Source: Shimwellia pseudoproteus (GTDB lineage Bacteria; Pseudomonadota; Gammaproteobacteria; Enterobacterales; Enterobacteriaceae). Taken from it: 64,000 nt of DNA. The stretch is from assembly GCF_016415625.1 (NCBI RefSeq), contig NZ_WBXP01000001.1, positions 124,001 through 188,000 on the forward strand, given 5' to 3'. A program made the translations under genes and the position numbers. Below, in pieces: positions 45,784 through 56,460 of this stretch (positions are counted from its first letter, which is position 1; each line of letters opens with the position of its first letter). Below the pieces are notes generated by a model. That model did not search any database. It was not told the DNA's origin and saw only the letters and a program-made list of their open reading frames with translations.

Positions 45784-47340
45784 ATGGATGTCATCGGTGG
45801 GCAAACATTACGACAGATGTGGGACGAACGGGCACAGGAATATGGCGATAAAACGGCGCTGATCGTCGAGTCCGCCTGCGGGGATGCCCGGCAATTTAGC
45901 TACCGGGAGCTGAATGAGCAGATTAACCGCTGCGCCAATATGTTCCTCTCCCTGGGAATAACCAAAGGCGATCCGGTGGCGCTGCATCTCGACAACTGTC
46001 CGGAGTTTATTTTCTGCTGGTTCGGGCTGGCAAAAATTGGCGCGATAATGGTACCGATCAACGCCCGCTTTTTACTGGCCGAGAGCGCCTGGATAATGAA
46101 TAACTGCCAGGCCAGGATGGTGGTCACCAGCCATCACTTTTATCCTCAATACCAGGCGATGATGACAAACCAGGCCGCGCCACTCGAGCGTATCATTCTG
46201 ATTGCCGATGGCCCACCGCCAGATGACGACCGGACGCAACTCATGCACGACCTCTTGCCAGACCAGCCGGTTATCCTGCCTGAGTCACCGCAACCGGACG
46301 CCGCCGATATTGCCGAAATTTTATTTACCTCCGGCACCACCTCACACCCCAAAGGGGTGCTGATCACTCACTATAATCTGCGCTTTGCCGGTTATTACTC
46401 GGCATGGCAAACCGCCCTGCGGGAAGAGGATATCTACCTGACGGCAATGCCCGCCTTTCATATTGACTGCCAGTGTACCGCGGCGATGGCGGCATTCTCC
46501 GCCGGGGCCACCTTCGTGCTGCTGGAAAAATACAGCGCCCGCAAGTTCTGGCGCCAAATCCGGCAATACCGGGCGACGGTGACTGAGTGTATCCCGATGA
46601 TGATCCGCACACTCATGGCCCAGCCACCTCAGCAGCAGGATAGTCAGCATAGCCTGCGCGAGATGTTGTTTTATCTAAACCTCGCCGGGGAAGAAAAAGA
46701 CGCGTTTATTCAGCGGTTTGGCGTGCGCCTGCTTACCTCGTACGGGATGACAGAAACCATTGTCGGCCTGATTGGCGATCGCCCCGGGGACAGGCGCCGC
46801 TGGCCTTCTATTGGCAGGCCGGGGTTCTGTTATGAGGCACAAATTCGCGACAGCCAGAACCGGGAACTGCCCGATAACACCATCGGTGAAATTTGTGTCA
46901 AAGGCGTGGTAGGGAAAACCATTTTTAAAGGCTATTACAATGATCCCGGGGCCACCGCCCGGGCCCTGGATGAAGACGGCTGGCTACATACCGATGACTG
47001 CGGATACAAAGATCGCGAAGGCTATTTTTACTTTGTCGACCGGCGCTGCAATATGATTAAACGGGGTGGGGAAAATGTCTCCTGCACAGAAATAGAAAAT
47101 ATACTCTCCGCGCACCCCAAAATTCAGGATGTTGCGGTAAAAGGAATTAAAGATACAATTCGTGACGAGGCCATTAAAGCGTTTATTGTCCTGAGTGAAG
47201 GGGAAAGCCTCAGCAGTGCGGATTTCTTTAGCTTCTGCGCACAGCATATGGCTAAATTTAAAATTCCAACCGCCGTGGAAATTTGCCGTGACCTGCCGCG
47301 AAATAGCTCAGGAAAAGTCATTAAAAAATATCTCACCTGA
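45784..47340 (+). CDS. caiC: Crotonobetaine/carnitine--CoA ligase, without its operon
   Basis: ANL-superfamily ligase closely matching E. coli CaiC over its full length (518 vs 517). Blocks such as [53 protein letters not shown] and [12 protein letters not shown] are clear, and the catalytic C-terminal Lys is in [12 protein letters not shown]. The nucleotide motif normally reading HTGD is HTDD: the Asp is kept, the preceding Gly is Asp. No caiTABDE, caiF or fixABCX gene is present on either side, so carnitine metabolism cannot be complete here. No T-rich terminator; a stem (ATTCAGGGGAT / ATCCCCTGAAT) follows the stop. Confidence 0.9.
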   Translation: MDVIGGQTLRQMWDERAQEYGDKTALIVESACGDARQFSYRELNEQINRCANMFLSLGITKGDPVALHLDNCPEFIFCWFGLAKIGAIMVPINARFLLAESAWIMNNCQARMVVTSHHFYPQYQAMMTNQAAPLERIILIADGPPPDDDRTQLMHDLLPDQPVILPESPQPDAADIAEILFTSGTTSHPKGVLITHYNLRFAGYYSAWQTALREEDIYLTAMPAFHIDCQCTAAMAAFSAGATFVLLEKYSARKFWRQIRQYRATVTECIPMMIRTLMAQPPQQQDSQHSLREMLFYLNLAGEEKDAFIQRFGVRLLTSYGMTETIVGLIGDRPGDRRRWPSIGRPGFCYEAQIRDSQNRELPDNTIGEICVKGVVGKTIFKGYYNDPGATARALDEDGWLHTDDCGYKDREGYFYFVDRRCNMIKRGGENVSCTEIENILSAHPKIQDVAVKGIKDTIRDEAIKAFIVLSEGESLSSADFFSFCAQHMAKFKIPTAVEICRDLPRNSSGKVIKKYLT

Positions 47341-47414
47341 GCGCGAGATTTTATATTCAGGGGATAAGATAGATATCCCCTGAATACGATAAATCACGCA
47401 CAACAGGCAGTACT

Positions 47415-47450
47415 ATTCAGTACAGGAAAATTCAGCACAGGAAAATTTAG
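47415..47450. repeat. Short tandem repeat beside caiC
   Basis: Two 15-bp units, ATTCAGTACAGGAAA (47415-47429) and ATTCAGCACAGGAAA (47430-47444), followed by a degenerate ATTTAG. The tract reaches the stop codon of the small lipoprotein gene on the minus strand. Its function is unknown; it probably arose by slippage. Confidence 0.7.
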
Positions 47451-47680
47451 TTATCCAACTCATTCATGGATTTTACCTGGTCCCGGTTAATCTGCTCAGT
47501 GCGCCCGGTCTCGGCATTTTCATAGGATACCAGCCCGGTGTCATCATCCAGGCGCGGCTTACCGTCAGTGACAATGGTTTTACCGTCGGTGGTTTTTAAG
47601 GTCTGATTCGATGAGCACCCGGCAACAAACAGTAATGAGGCGGCGGCCAGCATTGTGGTAGTCAAAAGATGTTTTTGCAT
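47447..47680 (-). CDS. YgdI/YgdR-family small lipoprotein
   Basis: A 77-residue predicted lipoprotein: a signal peptide with lipobox VAGC at about residue 22, then the family core LKTTDGKTIVTDGKPRLDDD and TGLVSYENAETG with INRDQV near the end. This is the compact SH3-like YgdI/YgdR family of E. coli, whose function is unknown. E. coli K-12 has no such gene next to carB, so this is an extra paralogue placed between caiC and carB. A good AGGAG-type site precedes the start on the minus strand. Confidence 0.85.
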   Translation of the reverse strand: MQKHLLTTTMLAAASLLFVAGCSSNQTLKTTDGKTIVTDGKPRLDDDTGLVSYENAETGRTEQINRDQVKSMNELDN

Positions 47681-47792
47681 AATAGTTTCTCCTCTGGCTT
47701 TCCTTATTTTTTATGGCAGTGCATTCACTACGGATTAACTATAACAGCTAATAAAAAGCGCCAGACGAAATACAGAGCACTCTTAAAAAAAC

Positions 47793-47841
47793 AAAAGCCA
47801 GCAGCGCTGGCTTTTTTATTTAAGGGGCCCCTGGGCCCCTT
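47793..47841 (-). terminator. Two tandem hairpins downstream of carB
   Basis: Hairpin 1 (47822-47841): AAGGGGCCC / GGGCCCCTT, loop of 2. Hairpin 2 (47793-47815): AAAAGCCAGC / GCTGGCTTTT, loop of 3, followed on the minus strand by a T-rich tract. Together they are a convincing carAB terminator. Hairpin 2 also has a U-tract on the plus strand. Confidence 0.8.
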
Positions 47842-47866
47842 TATTTTCCGTCACTGAAACCTGGCG

Positions 47867-50800
47867 TTATTTACTAATTTTGGCGTGCATTTCCTGCACC
47901 GAAATCACCTGTGCTGTCGCATCCGCATTCAGCGCCATGGTGGTGGCAAAACCGCCATTCAGCGTGGTGTCGTAATGCACTTTATATTGCAGTGCACTGC
48001 GGCGAATCAGCTTCGAGTCTTCAATAGCCTGGCGACCGGCGGTGGTGTTGATAATGTAGGTGTACTCGCCATTCTTGATACGGTCCTGAATGTGCGGGCG
48101 GCCTTCATGTACCTTGTTCACCAGACGCGGGTTAATCCCTGCCTCCCCCAGTACCACAGCGGTACCATGGGTGGCATCCAGCTCAAAGCCGTGTTTCAGC
48201 AGCTTGGCGGCCAGGTCGACCACGCGCTCTTTATCCCCTTCACGCACCGACAGCAGCGCACGGCCGGTTTTTTTCATGGTGGACTGGCTACCCAGCTGTG
48301 CTTTGGCAAACGCCTCGGCAAAGGTGTTGCCCACGCCCATCACTTCCCCGGTGGAGCGCATTTCTGGCCCTAACAGCGGGTCAACCCCCGGGAATTTGTT
48401 AAACGGCAGTACCACCTCTTTCACGGAGTAGTACGGCGGGATAACCTCTTTGGTGACACCCTGCTCGGCCAGTGATTTACCCGCCATAACGCGCGCGGCC
48501 ACTTTCGCCAGCGGCACCCCGGTAGCTTTGGAGACAAACGGCACGGTACGGGCGGCACGTGGGTTCACCTCAATCAGGAACACCTCGTTATTTTTCACCG
48601 CAAACTGGACGTTCATCAGGCCACGCACCTGGAGTTCGAAGGCCAGCTTCTGCACCTGCTGGCGCATCACATCCTGGATCTCCTGGCTTAAGGTATACGC
48701 CGGCAGCGAGCAGGCAGAGTCACCGGAGTGCACCCCGGCCTGTTCGATATGCTCCATAATGCCGCCAATCAGTACCATTTCGCCGTCACAGATGGCATCC
48801 ACGTCAACTTCAATGGCGTCATCCAGGAAACGGTCCAGCAGCACCGGCGCGTCGTTAGAGACACTCACCGCCGTCTGGAAGTAGCGCTTCAGGTCAGTTT
48901 CGTCGTAGACGATTTCCATGGCGCGGCCGCCCAGAACGTAGGACGGGCGCACCACCAGCGGGTAGCCAATCTTCTTGGCATTATCCACCGCCTGCTCAAT
49001 GGTGGTCACCGTGGCGTTTTCCGGCTGTAACAGTTTCAGGCGTTCAACCGCATGCTGGAAGCGTTCGCGGTCTTCGGCACGGTCGATAGCATCCGGGCTG
49101 GTACCGATAACCGGCACACCGGCGGCTTCCAGTGCCCTGGCCAGTTTCAGCGGGGTCTGGCCACCGTACTGCACGATCACGCCTTTTGGCTTCTCGATAC
49201 GCACAATTTCCAGCACGTCTTCCAGGGTTACCGGCTCAAAGTAGAGGCGGTCAGAGGTGTCGTAATCGGTAGAAACGGTTTCCGGGTTACAGTTCACCAT
49301 GATGGTTTCGTAACCGTCTTCGCGCAGCGCCAGAGAAGCGTGTACGCAGCAGTAGTCAAACTCGATTCCCTGGCCGATACGGTTGGGGCCACCGCCCAGT
49401 ACCATGATTTTTTCACGATCCTGGCTGGGATTAGACTCACACTCTTCGTCCCAGGTGGAGTACATGTACGCGGTATCTGTGGCAAATTCTGCCGCACAGG
49501 TATCCACGCGCTTGTAGACCGGGTGCAGGTTGTACTGATCGCGCAGTTTGCGGATTTCAGACTCGGCAACCCCCACCAGTTTCGCCAGGCGCGCATCGGC
49601 AAAGCCTTTGCGTTTCAGGGCGTAGAGGAATTCGGCGGTCAGGCCAGTCACGCCGACCTCGGCCACTTTCTCTTCCAGGCGTACCAGCTCTTCAATCTGT
49701 ACCAGGAACCAGCGGTCAATATTGGTGAGGTTGAATACCCCGTCAACAGACAGGCCGGCACGGAACGCATCGGCGATGTACCAGATACGCTCAGCGCCCG
49801 CGTCTTTCAGCTCGCGGCGGATTTTGGTCAGGGCATCCGGGTCATCAAGGTTAACTTTCGGGTCAAAACCGGTGGCCCCCACTTCCAGACCGCGCAGCGC
49901 TTTTTGCAGCGACTCCTGCTGGGTGCGGCCAATGGCCATCACTTCCCCGACAGATTTCATCTGGGTGGTCAGGCGGTCATTGGCGCCAACGAATTTTTCA
50001 AAGTTGAAGCGCGGGATTTTGGTGACCACATAGTCGATGGACGGCTCAAAGGAGGCCGGTGTACGGCCGCCAGTGATGTCGTTCATCAGCTCATCCAGGG
50101 TGTAGCCCACCGCCAGTTTGGCCGCCACTTTCGCAATCGGGAAGCCGGTCGCCTTGGAGGCCAGCGCCGAAGAGCGGGACACACGCGGGTTCATTTCGAT
50201 AACAATCAGGCGGCCATTTTTCGGGTTAACCGCAAACTGCACGTTAGAACCGCCGGTTTCGACGCCGATTTCACGCAGTACCGCCATCGAGGCGTTACGC
50301 ATAATTTGGTATTCTTTATCCGTCAGGGTCTGGGCGGGAGCCACGGTGATAGAGTCACCGGTATGGATCCCCATGGCGTCGAAGTTTTCAATGGAACAGA
50401 CGATAATGCAGTTGTCGTTTTTATCGCGCACCACTTCCATTTCGTACTCTTTCCAGCCAATCAGCGACTCATCAATCAGCAGCTCATTGGTCGGCGAGAG
50501 ATCCAGGCCCCGGGCACAGATCTCTTCAAACTCTTCGCGGTTATAGGCAATACCGCCCCCGGTGCCGCCCATGGTGAAAGACGGACGGATAATGCACGGG
50601 TAGCCAACATCGGCCGCAACGGCCAGGGCCTCGTCCATAGTATGCGCGATACCGGAGCGGGCCGTCTCCAGGCCGATTTTCTTCATCGCGATATCAAAGC
50701 GACGGCGGTCTTCGGCTTTATCAATGGCGTCTGCCGTCGCGCCAATCATGGTCACACCGAACTCGTCCAGCACGCCCTGGCGTTCCAGCTCCAGCGCACA

Positions 50801-51091
50801 GTTCAGTGCCGTCTGGCCGCCCATGGTCGGCAGCACCGCATCCGGGCGCTCTTTTTCAATGATTTTACGGACCACTTCCCAGTGAATCGGCTCGATGTAG
50901 GTAGCATCCGCCATTTCCGGGTCAGTCATGATGGTGGCCGGGTTAGAGTTCACCAGGATGACGCGGTAGCCTTCCTCGCGCAGGGCTTTACAAGCCTGAG
51001 CGCCAGAGTAGTCGAATTCACAGGCCTGGCCGATAACAATCGGGCCAGCGCCAAGAATCAGGATGCTTTTAATATCGGTACGTTTTGGCAT
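47867..51091 (-). CDS. carB: Carbamoyl-phosphate synthase, large subunit
   Basis: Synthesises carbamoyl phosphate from ammonia (channelled from CarA), bicarbonate and two ATP, feeding arginine and pyrimidine pathways. At 1074 residues it is one longer than E. coli. The protein is an internal duplication of two ATP-grasp halves ([20 protein letters not shown] and [18 protein letters not shown] mark their starts) plus a C-terminal MGS-like allosteric domain. It starts 18 nt after carA. Long open frames on the opposite strand here are codon-bias shadows. Confidence 0.98.
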   Translation of the reverse strand: MPKRTDIKSILILGAGPIVIGQACEFDYSGAQACKALREEGYRVILVNSNPATIMTDPEMADATYIEPIHWEVVRKIIEKERPDAVLPTMGGQTALNCALELERQGVLDEFGVTMIGATADAIDKAEDRRRFDIAMKKIGLETARSGIAHTMDEALAVAADVGYPCIIRPSFTMGGTGGGIAYNREEFEEICARGLDLSPTNELLIDESLIGWKEYEMEVVRDKNDNCIIVCSIENFDAMGIHTGDSITVAPAQTLTDKEYQIMRNASMAVLREIGVETGGSNVQFAVNPKNGRLIVIEMNPRVSRSSALASKATGFPIAKVAAKLAVGYTLDELMNDITGGRTPASFEPSIDYVVTKIPRFNFEKFVGANDRLTTQMKSVGEVMAIGRTQQESLQKALRGLEVGATGFDPKVNLDDPDALTKIRRELKDAGAERIWYIADAFRAGLSVDGVFNLTNIDRWFLVQIEELVRLEEKVAEVGVTGLTAEFLYALKRKGFADARLAKLVGVAESEIRKLRDQYNLHPVYKRVDTCAAEFATDTAYMYSTWDEECESNPSQDREKIMVLGGGPNRIGQGIEFDYCCVHASLALREDGYETIMVNCNPETVSTDYDTSDRLYFEPVTLEDVLEIVRIEKPKGVIVQYGGQTPLKLARALEAAGVPVIGTSPDAIDRAEDRERFQHAVERLKLLQPENATVTTIEQAVDNAKKIGYPLVVRPSYVLGGRAMEIVYDETDLKRYFQTAVSVSNDAPVLLDRFLDDAIEVDVDAICDGEMVLIGGIMEHIEQAGVHSGDSACSLPAYTLSQEIQDVMRQQVQKLAFELQVRGLMNVQFAVKNNEVFLIEVNPRAARTVPFVSKATGVPLAKVAARVMAGKSLAEQGVTKEVIPPYYSVKEVVLPFNKFPGVDPLLGPEMRSTGEVMGVGNTFAEAFAKAQLGSQSTMKKTGRALLSVREGDKERVVDLAAKLLKHGFELDATHGTAVVLGEAGINPRLVNKVHEGRPHIQDRIKNGEYTYIINTTAGRQAIEDSKLIRRSALQYKVHYDTTLNGGFATTMALNADATAQVISVQEMHAKISK

Positions 51092-51109
51092 GGCTCTCGT
51101 CGCTCCTGA

Positions 51110-52258
51110 TTATTTAGCGGTATTGCGGTATTGCTGGATCAAATCGATAAAATGGTCGAACAGCGGTGCAGCATCGTGGGGGCCCGGGCTCGCTTCCGGG
51201 TGGCCCTGGAAACTGAACGCCGGTTTATCGGTGCGGTGAATCCCCTGTAGCGTGCCATCGAACAGTGATTTGTGGGTGACGCGCAGGGTAGCCGGCAGCG
51301 TGGACTCATCCACCGCAAAACCGTGGTTCTGCGCTGTAATCATCACCACATTGTTATCAATATCTTTTACCGGGTGGTTACCGCCGTGGTGGCCAAACTT
51401 CATTTTGATGGTCTTCGCCCCGCTGGCCAGCGCCAGTAACTGGTGGCCCAGGCAGATCCCAAATACCGGGATATCGGTTGTCATAAAGGTCTGAATGGTG
51501 CTGATGGCGTAATCGCAAGGGGCCGGGTCGCCGGGGCCGTTGGACAGGAAGATACCGTCCGGATTCATCTTCAGCACCTCTTCCGCGCTGGTTTTTGCCG
51601 GTACCACGGTCAGGCGACAACCGCGATCCACCAGCATGCGCAGGATGTTGCGTTTGGCGCCAAAATCGTAGGCCACCACGTGGAACGGCAGTTCGTCTTC
51701 TGTTTTGGCTTCCGGCAGACAGTCCTGTAATGTCCAGGAGCCCTGTTGCCAGGCGTAAGGTTCTGTGGTGGTCACCTCTTTCGCCAGATCCATGCCGTTC
51801 AGGCCCGGGAACGCGCGGGCTTTTTCCAGCGCCAGCTGTGCATCCAGGTTATCACCGGCAATGATGCAGCCGTTCTGGGCGCCTTTCTCACGCAGTAAGC
51901 GGGTCAGCTTACGGGTATCGATATCCGCGATGGCGACAATATTGTGGCGCTTGAGGTAAGAAGAGAGGTCCTCGGTATTGCGGAAGTTGCTGGCAATCAG
52001 CGGCAGGTCGCGAATGATAAGCCCCTGCGCATGGACTTGAGAGGATTCTTCATCTGCCGGGTTAGTGCCGACATTACCAATATGGGGATACGTGAGAGTG
52101 ACAATCTGGCGGGAATAGGAGGGATCAGTGAGGATTTCTTGATAACCGGTCATTGAAGTATTGAAAACGACCTCCCCCACAGCGAAACCAGATGCCCCTA
52201 TGGCCCGACCGTGGAATTGGGTTCCGTCTTCCAGAACCAACAGCGCTGACTTAATCAA
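51110..52258 (-). CDS. carA: Carbamoyl-phosphate synthase, small subunit
   Basis: Class I glutamine amidotransferase that releases ammonia for CarB. At 382 residues it equals E. coli. The nucleophile Cys is in [15 protein letters not shown], and the His-Glu pair in [14 protein letters not shown]. The N-terminal small domain ([16 protein letters not shown]) is typical. It is the first gene of carAB, downstream of ARG boxes. Confidence 0.98.
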   Translation of the reverse strand: MIKSALLVLEDGTQFHGRAIGASGFAVGEVVFNTSMTGYQEILTDPSYSRQIVTLTYPHIGNVGTNPADEESSQVHAQGLIIRDLPLIASNFRNTEDLSSYLKRHNIVAIADIDTRKLTRLLREKGAQNGCIIAGDNLDAQLALEKARAFPGLNGMDLAKEVTTTEPYAWQQGSWTLQDCLPEAKTEDELPFHVVAYDFGAKRNILRMLVDRGCRLTVVPAKTSAEEVLKMNPDGIFLSNGPGDPAPCDYAISTIQTFMTTDIPVFGICLGHQLLALASGAKTIKMKFGHHGGNHPVKDIDNNVVMITAQNHGFAVDESTLPATLRVTHKSLFDGTLQGIHRTDKPAFSFQGHPEASPGPHDAAPLFDHFIDLIQQYRNTAK

Positions 52259-52267
52259 AACATCCTC

Positions 52268-52307
52268 CAGGGAATAAACAGTCGATTTATTTGCATATTA
52301 ATTCAAA
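52268..52307 (-). promoter_or_regulatory. ArgR operator (ARG boxes) at the carAB promoter
   Basis: On the minus strand, TTTGAATTAATATGCAAAT (52307-52289) is a good ARG box (consensus TNTGAATWWWWATTCANW) and equals a segment I recall from the E. coli carAB P2 promoter. A second, weaker box follows about one helical repeat later (52286-52268). The pair lies just upstream of the carA ribosome site, as expected for arginine repression of P2. Confidence 0.78.
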
Positions 52308-52641
52308 TAAAGATCATGAATCAATGCAAAAACGCTTACCAGGCGATTTTTTGGCAAACGGCGGCATTCTGGGTATATGTGATCGAAAAGTCAACGCCAG
52401 GCGGGGATTTTTTATGTTTTTTTACCTTCCAGGTGCAAATGACGCGCACTAACAGCCAAAAACAACAACTTTCGCGGCGGTAAAAACGGTTGCGCGGCAG
52501 GAAGAGTGGAAATAATAGCATAGCGCCATGAAAAAGTGGACCAGATGGTCAAATTTCACAGTCAGTTAACAGATAAACCCCGTTTAACTATCTATTTTAT
52601 GAACCAGACAAGAAAATAATAATGAAAGGTAAAAAATAAAA
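52308..52641. other. carAB distal promoter region, gene-free
   Basis: Intergenic sequence between the carAB proximal operator and the dapB terminator. It should hold the pyrimidine/purine-responsive P1 promoter and its IHF, PurR and PepA sites. I see only one imperfect PurR-like element (GCAAAAACGCTTACC, about 52326-52340, one base too long for the consensus). No coding region is supported. Confidence 0.5.
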
Positions 52642-52662
52642 AGGGCAACAAATTATTGCCCT
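52642..52662 (-). terminator. dapB terminator
   Basis: On the minus strand beyond dapB: stem AGGGCAA / TTGCCCT with a 7-nt loop, then TTTTATTTTTT. A clear intrinsic terminator. Confidence 0.85.
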
Positions 52663-52715
52663 GACAATCAAGTAGTTATGATTGTAATAACCACATCACG
52701 ATGGGTATAACGTCG

Positions 52716-53552
<837 letters not shown>

Positions 53553-53752
53553 TTAACGTTGTGTAAATCGTTTTCAGAGTAGCCAGCCCGTTCCGCCAGA
53601 GCTACTCAAAAACACCAATAATTAGAATTTAATGATAGATACTGAAAAGTATCAGTAAAAGGCATAACGATCAGCGAAAAACGCAGCATCTGGCAAAGCG
53701 GGCGGGCTGGCGGCGTAGCCGGGCGCTACGGACAACGGGCGATGCGCGCAGA

Positions 53753-54382
53753 TTATTCAACCTGATACTGGATGATCAACTGCCCCTTTTTAATTTTGAC
53801 ACCGCTAATGACCACGGGCGGAATATCACCCAGATTTGCCACATGGGTGCCGCCGCAGGGATACGCCGGCAACCCTGCAAACCCCACCAGCCGCAGGCCA
53901 TCCCGAAATTCAACATACCGGGCCAGTTGCTGGCTCTGCCAGCATGCCAGTGTCTCTTCCAGCGCCGCCGGGTCCGGCACGCTGGCGGCGTCCCCGGGAC
54001 TAAAGGTGATCCGTCCTTCACCGGGCCAGTGGTGCGCTTTTACCGGCAACCAGCCGTAGCGCTCACCGGCACAGCCAATTAAATGCCCTGCCGAATGCAG
54101 CCGGGCGCAGCTCGCACGCCGGGCCTTATCGATCCGCAGGGTGACCTCCCCGGTGGCGATGGGCCGGGCCACCTGGTGGATCACCGCTTCCCCCTGGGTG
54201 CTAACCCCGGTGACGGCAATACCGGCTATTTCCCCCCAATCGGCGGGCTGACCGCCCCCCTGAGGATGAAACAACGTACGATCGAGCACCACGGCATACT
54301 GGCCATCCTGAGTGGGCGTGCAGCGCAGCAGCTGGGCGGTGGTTTCGGTGGCATCACTGGTATAATAAAGTCGTTGCGTCAT
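53753..54382 (-). CDS. AlaX-type alanyl-tRNA editing protein
   Basis: A free-standing homologue of the alanyl-tRNA synthetase editing domain, expected to deacylate mischarged Ser- or Gly-tRNA(Ala) in trans. The product from ATG 54382 (MTQRLYYTSD), preceded by GGGG at good spacing, is 209 residues. It has the N-terminal FHPQGGGQPADWG and the two zinc/catalytic motifs: HxxxH in LHSAGHLIG and CxxxH in CGGTHVANLG. A longer in-frame start at 54472 would cross the divergent promoter and is rejected. It is divergent from a LysR gene. Confidence 0.85.
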   Translation of the reverse strand: MTQRLYYTSDATETTAQLLRCTPTQDGQYAVVLDRTLFHPQGGGQPADWGEIAGIAVTGVSTQGEAVIHQVARPIATGEVTLRIDKARRASCARLHSAGHLIGCAGERYGWLPVKAHHWPGEGRITFSPGDAASVPDPAALEETLACWQSQQLARYVEFRDGLRLVGFAGLPAYPCGGTHVANLGDIPPVVISGVKIKKGQLIIQYQVE

Positions 54383-54414
54383 GGTTGTTCCCCTTTTGTT
54401 AACCACAGTATATT

Positions 54415-54439
54415 GCGGATAACCGCGGCGATAATCCGC
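54415..54439. promoter_or_regulatory. Candidate LysR-regulator site between alaX-like gene and lysR
   Basis: An inverted repeat GCGGAT-N13-ATCCGC occupies the middle of the 92-nt divergent intergenic region. A dyad in a short divergent promoter region is typical of LysR-type binding sites. The assignment rests on position and symmetry only. Confidence 0.45.
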
Positions 54440-54474
54440 CGGCCAGTCAATGCACTTTTGCCCGGAATGCACAA

Positions 54475-55383
54475 ATGAATGCCAGCCTGTTACCCGACCT
54501 CGCCACCTTTGTGATTATTGTTGATCAAGGGAGTTTTTCCGCCGCGGCGCGCCTGACCGGTACCACACCATCCGCCCTGAGCCGTTGCGTGACGCGCCTT
54601 GAACGCACATTAGGCAGTAAATTGCTGCACCGATCCACCCGAAAGCTGGCCCTGAGTGACAGTGGCAAACGGGTTTACGGGCATGCTCAGGATATGCTGG
54701 AAGCGGCCCGCCAGGCCATGGACAGCGGCAGTAGTCAGCAAGCCGAACCGAAGGGATTGTTAACGCTCAGTGTGCCGAAGGCGGTGGGCCGCTTTGTGAT
54801 TCACCCGCTGATGCCTGACTTCCTCGCCCGCTATCCGCTGGTGGATGTCTGCCTGCGTCTGGAAGATCGCTATATGGACCTGATTGACGATGGGGTCGAT
54901 CTGGCGCTGCGCATCACCAATACACCGTCACCGGGGCTATACGGTAAAGCGCTGATGCCAGTGCGCCATGTCATTTGCGCGACCCCGGCATATTTGCAAC
55001 AGCATGGCCTTCCCCGGCAGCCGACAGATTTACTCAAACACAGCTGTATCAGCCTGGGTGAAAGCCCCGCCGACGCACGCTGGAAATTTGTCCGCCAGGG
55101 CCATACGGAAACGATCCAGACCCGCGGACGCTATGCGGCTAACCACACCGGTGTACGGCTGGATGCGGTTATCCGCCATCTGGGGATAGGCAGCCTGCCG
55201 TTATTTACCGCCAAAGACGCCCTGCGCAAGGGGGAGATTGTTCAGGTGTTGCCGGAGTGGGAGTTTATCAGCCGCTATTCCGGCCAGCTGTGGCTATTAT
55301 GGGGGCGCAATAAACATATGCCCGCCAGTATGCGGGTAGCTATCGACTATTTAACCGCCCGGATTAGCCAGCCGGGTGATTAG
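54475..55383 (+). CDS. LysR-family transcriptional regulator
   Basis: A 302-residue LysR-type regulator. The N-terminal winged helix-turn-helix (FVIIVDQGSFSAAARLTGTT, then PSALSRCVTRLERTLGSKLL) is followed by a periplasmic-binding-protein-like effector domain (GLLTLSVPKAVGRFVIHPLM). It resembles the large group of LysR proteins with the LHRSTRKLALSDSG block seen in YafC/DsdC-like regulators; the effector is unknown. It is divergent from the AlaX-like gene, which it most likely controls. No equivalent is present between dapB and ispH in E. coli K-12. Confidence 0.85.
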   Translation: MNASLLPDLATFVIIVDQGSFSAAARLTGTTPSALSRCVTRLERTLGSKLLHRSTRKLALSDSGKRVYGHAQDMLEAARQAMDSGSSQQAEPKGLLTLSVPKAVGRFVIHPLMPDFLARYPLVDVCLRLEDRYMDLIDDGVDLALRITNTPSPGLYGKALMPVRHVICATPAYLQQHGLPRQPTDLLKHSCISLGESPADARWKFVRQGHTETIQTRGRYAANHTGVRLDAVIRHLGIGSLPLFTAKDALRKGEIVQVLPEWEFISRYSGQLWLLWGRNKHMPASMRVAIDYLTARISQPGD

Positions 55384-55449
55384 CCATAGCCCGATGATTT
55401 AGCTTACTATGTAACAATTCGCCCGACAGAAATAAGCGCAGGAACCGCA

Positions 55450-56181
55450 ATGAAGGTCATACAAGGCTCAGTTTCAGAATCAATTACCCGGCATCTGGCG
55501 GGGCGCATCCTGCACGGCGAGCTGCCCCCGGGATTATCACTGCCCGGTGAGAATGAGCTCGCGGTTGACTATGCCGCCTCGCGCACATCGGTACGTAATG
55601 CCCTGCAAACCCTGGCCGCCAAGGGCCTGGTGACCATTCAGCCTAAAAAACGCAGCACTGTTGCCCCCCGGGAGCAATGGAACCTGCTGGATATTGACGT
55701 GCTGGGCTGGCTGTCCGACGGCCAGCTGGATGATGAGCTGGTGGAACAGTTAATGGTCACCCGGCTGGTTTTTGAGCCCAATATCGCCACCCTCGCCGCC
55801 CTGCACGCCAGTGCCCAGGACCTGGTGGCAATGGAACAAGGGCTGCTTTTAATGCGCGCCGGGCAGGAAAATCAGCACCGCCAGCAGTTCGAAGCCGGTG
55901 ATATTGCCTTCCACCACGCGTTGCTACAGGCGACCCACAACCCCTTCCTGGTCTCACTGGGCAATGCGCTCTCCGTCGCCATGACCCTGTCTTTTCGCCG
56001 CACCACTGAGCAGGACCTCAGCCAGACCAAAACCGCTGTGGACTATCACTATCACCTGTTCGAAGCGGTGCGTTTTCAGCAGCCGGAGCAGGCCCGCCAG
56101 CATATGCGCACCATTTTGCTGAATGCCGCTAAAAAGCATATCTGGCAGACACCACCGGCAATACTGCAGCACATTCTCTGA
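55450..56181 (+). CDS. FadR-type GntR regulator of the downstream sugar-acid operon
   Basis: A 243-residue GntR-family regulator: N-terminal winged helix (ESITRHLAGRILHGELPPG, ENELAVDYAASRTSVRNAL) and an all-helical FCD effector domain (FEAGDIAFHHALLQATHNPF, whose Asp and His residues are typical metal/ligand positions). The linker WNLLDIDVLGWL resembles that of E. coli DgoR (WNYLDTDVLQWV), a repressor of galactonate genes. It lies upstream of, and in the same direction as, a transporter-dehydratase-aldolase operon, and is separated from it by a weak terminator and a promoter with a matching operator. A sugar-acid or keto-deoxy acid effector is inferred. Confidence 0.85.
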   Translation: MKVIQGSVSESITRHLAGRILHGELPPGLSLPGENELAVDYAASRTSVRNALQTLAAKGLVTIQPKKRSTVAPREQWNLLDIDVLGWLSDGQLDDELVEQLMVTRLVFEPNIATLAALHASAQDLVAMEQGLLLMRAGQENQHRQQFEAGDIAFHHALLQATHNPFLVSLGNALSVAMTLSFRRTTEQDLSQTKTAVDYHYHLFEAVRFQQPEQARQHMRTILLNAAKKHIWQTPPAILQHIL

Positions 56182-56204
56182 TCCCCGACTGATCTATTTC
56201 GATC

Positions 56205-56230
56205 CCGCTCACAGACAGTGCGGTTTTTTT
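56205..56230 (+). terminator. Weak terminator after the GntR gene
   Basis: A short stem CCGC / GCGG with an 11-nt loop, extendable by one further pair, is followed by seven T. It lies 24 nt after the regulator stop codon. Confidence 0.5.
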
Positions 56231-56240
56231 ATTCTATTTT

Positions 56241-56270
56241 CTTGTAATACAAGATTGATTGTCTTATATT
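56241..56270 (+). promoter_or_regulatory. Promoter with GntR-type operator palindrome
   Basis: CTTGTAATACAAG (56241-56253) is a perfect palindrome about its central base and fits the FadR-subfamily pattern TNGTNNNACNA. It overlaps a -35 TTGTAA (56242-56247); a -10 TATATT (56265-56270) follows after 17 nt. Binding of the upstream-encoded GntR protein would therefore block the promoter of the MFS-dehydratase-aldolase operon. Confidence 0.65.
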
Positions 56271-56350
56271 ACTTAATGACATTCTTCCTCTGGGAACGTT
56301 GTCCCGGTGTTCACCGGTGTCCCCGGCAGATCGGCGGTCCAGGCAGGACT

Positions 56351-56460
56351 GGTTTACCGGCATCACGGGTATTACCCCGCCCGGAAAACGGAACTGAAAC
56401 GGGACCAACGCCCCGCCGCTGTGATAAGGCTGAATGGCTCCCGAATGACCGATACCGGCT
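56351..56460 (+). promoter_or_regulatory. Structured operon leader, partly like a cobalamin riboswitch
   Basis: The transcript from the promoter above would have a leader of about 215 nt. It contains a perfect hairpin (CCGGTG-TT-CACCGG near 56304-56317). Next come elements in cobalamin-riboswitch order: GGTTT (56351), GGAAAACGG, CTGAAA, CCCCGCCGCTGTGA (56411-56424) and CGATACCGGC near 56450-56459, reminiscent of a B12 box. The internal GCCACT...GGGAAGG core is not seen and the 3' half is too short, so this is at best a divergent or truncated element. It ends about 35 nt before the transporter start. Confidence 0.25.

Noticed and set aside
49052-51109. 685-codon open frame on the plus strand opposite carB
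   Set aside because: It is exactly antisense to the highly conserved carB, has no recognisable domain, and its composition (many His, Gln, Arg, Phe) is typical of the antisense shadow of a GC-rich gene.
53690-53750. GC-rich hairpin (GTAGCCGGGCGCTAC region) considered as a REP element or terminator
   Set aside because: It lacks a recognisable REP consensus and U-tract, and occurs once; not enough to call.
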